From Bacteroidales bacterium (GTDB taxonomy: Bacteria; Bacteroidota; Bacteroidia; Bacteroidales; UBA4181): a DNA stretch of 6,879 nucleotides. This document shows, in pieces, positions 5,192 through 6,879 of this stretch (positions within the stretch are counted from its first letter, which is position 1; every line of letters starts with the position of its first letter). The position numbers and the translations under genes are program-made. Below the pieces are notes generated by a model. That model was not told where the DNA came from, did no database searches, and worked only from the letters and a program-made list of their open reading frames with translations. The stretch is taken from NCBI GenBank assembly GCA_031259205.1, contig JAIRLS010000011.1, forward strand, positions 1 through 6,879, written 5' to 3'.

Positions 5192-6363
5192 TAATGAAGA
5201 AAACAGGGATAATGACGACGGCAGCGCTCATTCTCATGCTATCCCTGCAAATCGTTGCAGGGCAGGAATCAGATCGCAGGGCGGACAGTCTCCGGATCAT
5301 TATTGCAGGCGACATGATGGGGCATGGGATGCAAATCACCGGGGCATGGCGCGACGGAGGCGATTCGTCGTATAATTACCTTCCCGTTTTCCAATACGTG
5401 AAGGAGTATATTTCATCGGCAGATCTTGCCATCGCCAATTTGGAAGTGACTTTGGCGGGAACGCCCTACACGGGTTATCCCAAGTTTTCCAGCCATTCGT
5501 CTTTTGCCGTTGCCTTGAAAGACGCGGGGTTTGACGTGCTGGTGACGGCCAATAACCACTCGCTCGATCGCGGAAAGGAAGGTCTGGAACGGACGGTGGA
5601 TGCGCTGGACAGTATCGGACTGCTCCATACAGGCACTTTCAAAGACTCCGTCGCATGGAAAAACGACTATCCCCTGCTATTGACCGTCGCCGGCTTCAAT
5701 ATCGCCCTGCTGAATTACACTTACGGCACCAACGGCATAGCCACCGTAAAGCCCAACATAGTCAATCGTATTGATACTGTCCGGATGGCGTCCGACCTTG
5801 CCCGCGCCGCACAGTTAAACCCCGATTTCATCATTACCTGTATTCACTGGGGCGAGGAATATCAAAATACGGAAAACCAAACTCAGCGGAAATTAGCCCG
5901 TTTCCTTGCCCGTAACGGTTGCCGGCTGATAGCGGGAGCGCATCCGCATGTCGTGCAACCTTTCGCCAAAATAGCAACGGCAGACGGGGATTCGGTGCCG
6001 GTGATCTATTCCCTTGGTAATTTTGTGTCCAACCAGCGCGACCGGTACCGCTACGGCGGAATCGCACTCGACGTCGTTCTTGTTAAATCCGACAGCCTCG
6101 TGCATATTGCCTCGTGCGGATATGAACCTTTTTGGGTACATCGTTTCCGCGACAATGCGGTATCGGTGTTCAGAGTCATACCTGTTAACGACTGGCTGTC
6201 GCATCCGGAAAAATACCAACTCTCCGGCGAAAGCAGAGAACAACTGATCCAATTCTTCGACGATACCCGGACGCTTCTGCCCGGTTTACCCTTCAGCGGA
6301 TATTTCTCTGCCGAAAAACAGAATGACGACAGACACATCCCGTCCTTGCTCCCCTCGCAATAA
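5188..6363 (+). CDS. CapA-family (PGA_cap) secreted metallophosphatase-like protein
   Basis: The 391-residue product belongs to the CapA/PgsA family (PF09587), whose founding members support poly-gamma-glutamate capsule formation. Many family members outside that pathway have no assigned substrate. An N-terminal signal peptide (hydrophobic about 11-24, then VAG/Q) predicts export; there is no lipobox cysteine. The calcineurin-like metal-ligand pattern is present in order: GD (41-42), ANLE (83-86), NNHSLD (122-127), IHWG with H220, and GAHPH (250-254), followed by YSLGNF (274-279). The start overlaps rfbD's stop (ATGA). A second in-frame ATG at 5194 (MKK) is an equally good signal-peptide start. 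No capB, capC or capE homologue is visible, so poly-gamma-glutamate synthesis is not supported here. Coupling to rhamnose genes points to envelope or capsule work instead. Confidence 0.88.
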   Translation: MIMKKTGIMTTAALILMLSLQIVAGQESDRRADSLRIIIAGDMMGHGMQITGAWRDGGDSSYNYLPVFQYVKEYISSADLAIANLEVTLAGTPYTGYPKFSSHSSFAVALKDAGFDVLVTANNHSLDRGKEGLERTVDALDSIGLLHTGTFKDSVAWKNDYPLLLTVAGFNIALLNYTYGTNGIATVKPNIVNRIDTVRMASDLARAAQLNPDFIITCIHWGEEYQNTENQTQRKLARFLARNGCRLIAGAHPHVVQPFAKIATADGDSVPVIYSLGNFVSNQRDRYRYGGIALDVVLVKSDSLVHIASCGYEPFWVHRFRDNAVSVFRVIPVNDWLSHPEKYQLSGESREQLIQFFDDTRTLLPGLPFSGYFSAEKQNDDRHIPSLLPSQ

Positions 6364-6391
6364 CTGCGAAGGCTGTATTCTCACCGAGTGA

Positions 6392-6421
6392 AATACTCCA
6401 TTCGGCATACGACGGAGTGTT
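6392..6421 (+). terminator. Possible terminator between convergent genes (weak)
   Basis: In the 126 nt between the CapA-like gene and the convergent right-edge gene, AATACTCC (6392-6399) pairs with GGAGTGTT (6414-6421). The stem is 8 bp with one U-G wobble and a 14-nt loop. It is followed by a moderately T-rich stretch (6421-6450) rather than a clean U-run. Position favours a transcript-end role for the rfb-capA operon, but the structure is not strong. Confidence 0.3.
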
Positions 6422-6489
6422 ATAAGTGGTTTGTTTGGCTACGCCGATTTAAAAATCCGCATCCCCAAGCCTGTTCCGGACATCTCCTG

Positions 6490-6879
6490 TCAGCCTCGAT
6501 TATTGTTGAGGATATGATTCACTTCTTCAACTGTCAGACCGGTTAATTTGGCAATCTCTGCAACAGACATACTGTTTTGGGATAAGTTCAGAACAAAATT
6601 TACCCGTGCCTGTTGTAATCCTTCTTGCAATCCTTCTTGTATCCCTTCTTGTATCCCTTTTTGTAATCCTTCTTGTAATCCTTTTTGTAATCCTTTTTGC
6701 ATGCCTTCTTGTAATCCTTTTTGCATGCCTTTTTGCAATCCTCTCTGCTCTCCTATGGCGATGCCTTTTCTTGTTGCGTTATTGATGCCGCTGGTGTAAT
6801 CGTACATTCCCATTTCGCGCATCTCGTACAGACGCAGCATGTCTCTGTCCTGCGCAACGGACATGATTTTTTTATGCGC
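6490..6879 (-). CDS. C-terminal part of a probable PD-(D/E)XK (Rpn/PDDEXK_2) transposase-like nuclease, 5' end outside the window
   Basis: The frame is open from the stop at 6490 to the right edge. The ATG at 6864 lies inside the frame, and five further codons precede it before the edge, so the gene probably begins beyond it. Counting from that ATG, residues 1-38 are a charged helical lead-in (LRLYEMREMGMYD), residues 41-84 are eleven tandem K/E-G-L/M/I-Q units, and residues 99-119 resemble a helix-turn-helix (SVAEIAKLTGLTVEEV). This tail is characteristic of the Rpn/PDDEXK_2 family, found in many copies in Bacteroidota and linked to recombination. The catalytic nuclease domain would be in the missing part, so family assignment rests on the tail alone. 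An intact gene or a degraded copy are both possible. Confidence 0.65.
   Translation of the reverse strand, partial: AHKKIMSVAQDRDMLRLYEMREMGMYDYTSGINNATRKGIAIGEQRGLQKGMQKGLQEGMQKGLQKGLQEGLQKGIQEGIQEGLQEGLQQARVNFVLNLSQNSMSVAEIAKLTGLTVEEVNHILNNNRG
6613..6744 (-). repeat. Eleven tandem 12-bp units inside the right-edge gene
   Basis: Units of the type TTGTAATCCTT(C/T) (plus-strand reading) repeat every 12 bases from 6613 to 6744, followed by one degenerate unit to 6756. Each encodes a K/E-G-L/M/I-Q tetrapeptide on the minus strand. As units are a multiple of three, gain or loss would change the length of the linker without breaking the frame. Similar units mixed along the array suggest past duplication by slippage or unequal exchange. 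Confidence 0.85.

Noticed and set aside
6548..6799. A plus-strand frame encoding a cysteine-rich CNPSC/CNPFC repeat protein
   Set aside because: The cysteine pattern is only the reverse reading of the 12-bp tandem array that encodes the K/E-G-L-Q repeats on the minus strand.
6490..6879. Insertion sequence at the right edge
   Set aside because: The gene tail resembles a transposase-like nuclease family, but no terminal inverted repeats or target duplication can be seen and the 5' part lies outside the window.

Overview
The window looks like chromosomal DNA from a Bacteroidota member, most likely of the order Bacteroidales. The evidence is a DUF4254 protein of the Bacteroidales type, an acyl-CoA dehydratase activase with two ATPase domains, near-absence of strong Shine-Dalgarno sites, and a promoter-like TTTG/TAnnTTTG pair at 709-740. 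Genus cannot be decided from the sequence.

Layout. From left to right there are five blocks. (1) The 5' part of a secreted TPR protein reads leftward off the left edge (1-409). (2) About 717 bases hold no convincing gene (410-1126). They contain a probable minus-strand promoter with a long leader, a duplicated 19-nt hairpin unit, and several other inverted repeats. (3) A leftward two-gene operon encodes a DUF4254 protein and, 3 nt later, a 601-residue BadF/BadG/BcrA/BcrD-type ATPase (1127-3538). (4) After a 217-nt divergent intergenic region comes a rightward three-gene operon: rfbC, rfbD and a CapA-family protein (3756-6363). Both junctions are 4-nt ATGA stop/start overlaps. (5) Convergent to it, at the right edge, is the 3' part of a gene that ends in a K/E-G-L-Q tetrapeptide repeat tail plus a helix-turn-helix-like end (6490-6879). 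This resembles the tail of a PD-(D/E)XK (Rpn/PDDEXK_2) transposase-like nuclease.

Function. RfbC and RfbD carry out the last two steps of dTDP-L-rhamnose synthesis, epimerisation and then reduction. The coupled CapA-like protein carries a signal peptide and the metal-ligand pattern of the calcineurin-like CapA fold. Block 4 is therefore best read as a surface-polysaccharide or envelope unit. rfbA and rfbB are not in the window. The ATPase keeps both nucleotide-binding signatures and both cluster cysteine pairs, but it lacks the C-terminal DUF2229/dehydratase-like part usually fused to it in related bacteria.

I found no complete new system. The least explained parts are the 410-1126 region, with its tandem hairpins and long leader in front of the TPR gene, and the short activase that ends beside it. 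No rRNA, tRNA, CRISPR array or complete insertion sequence was recognised.
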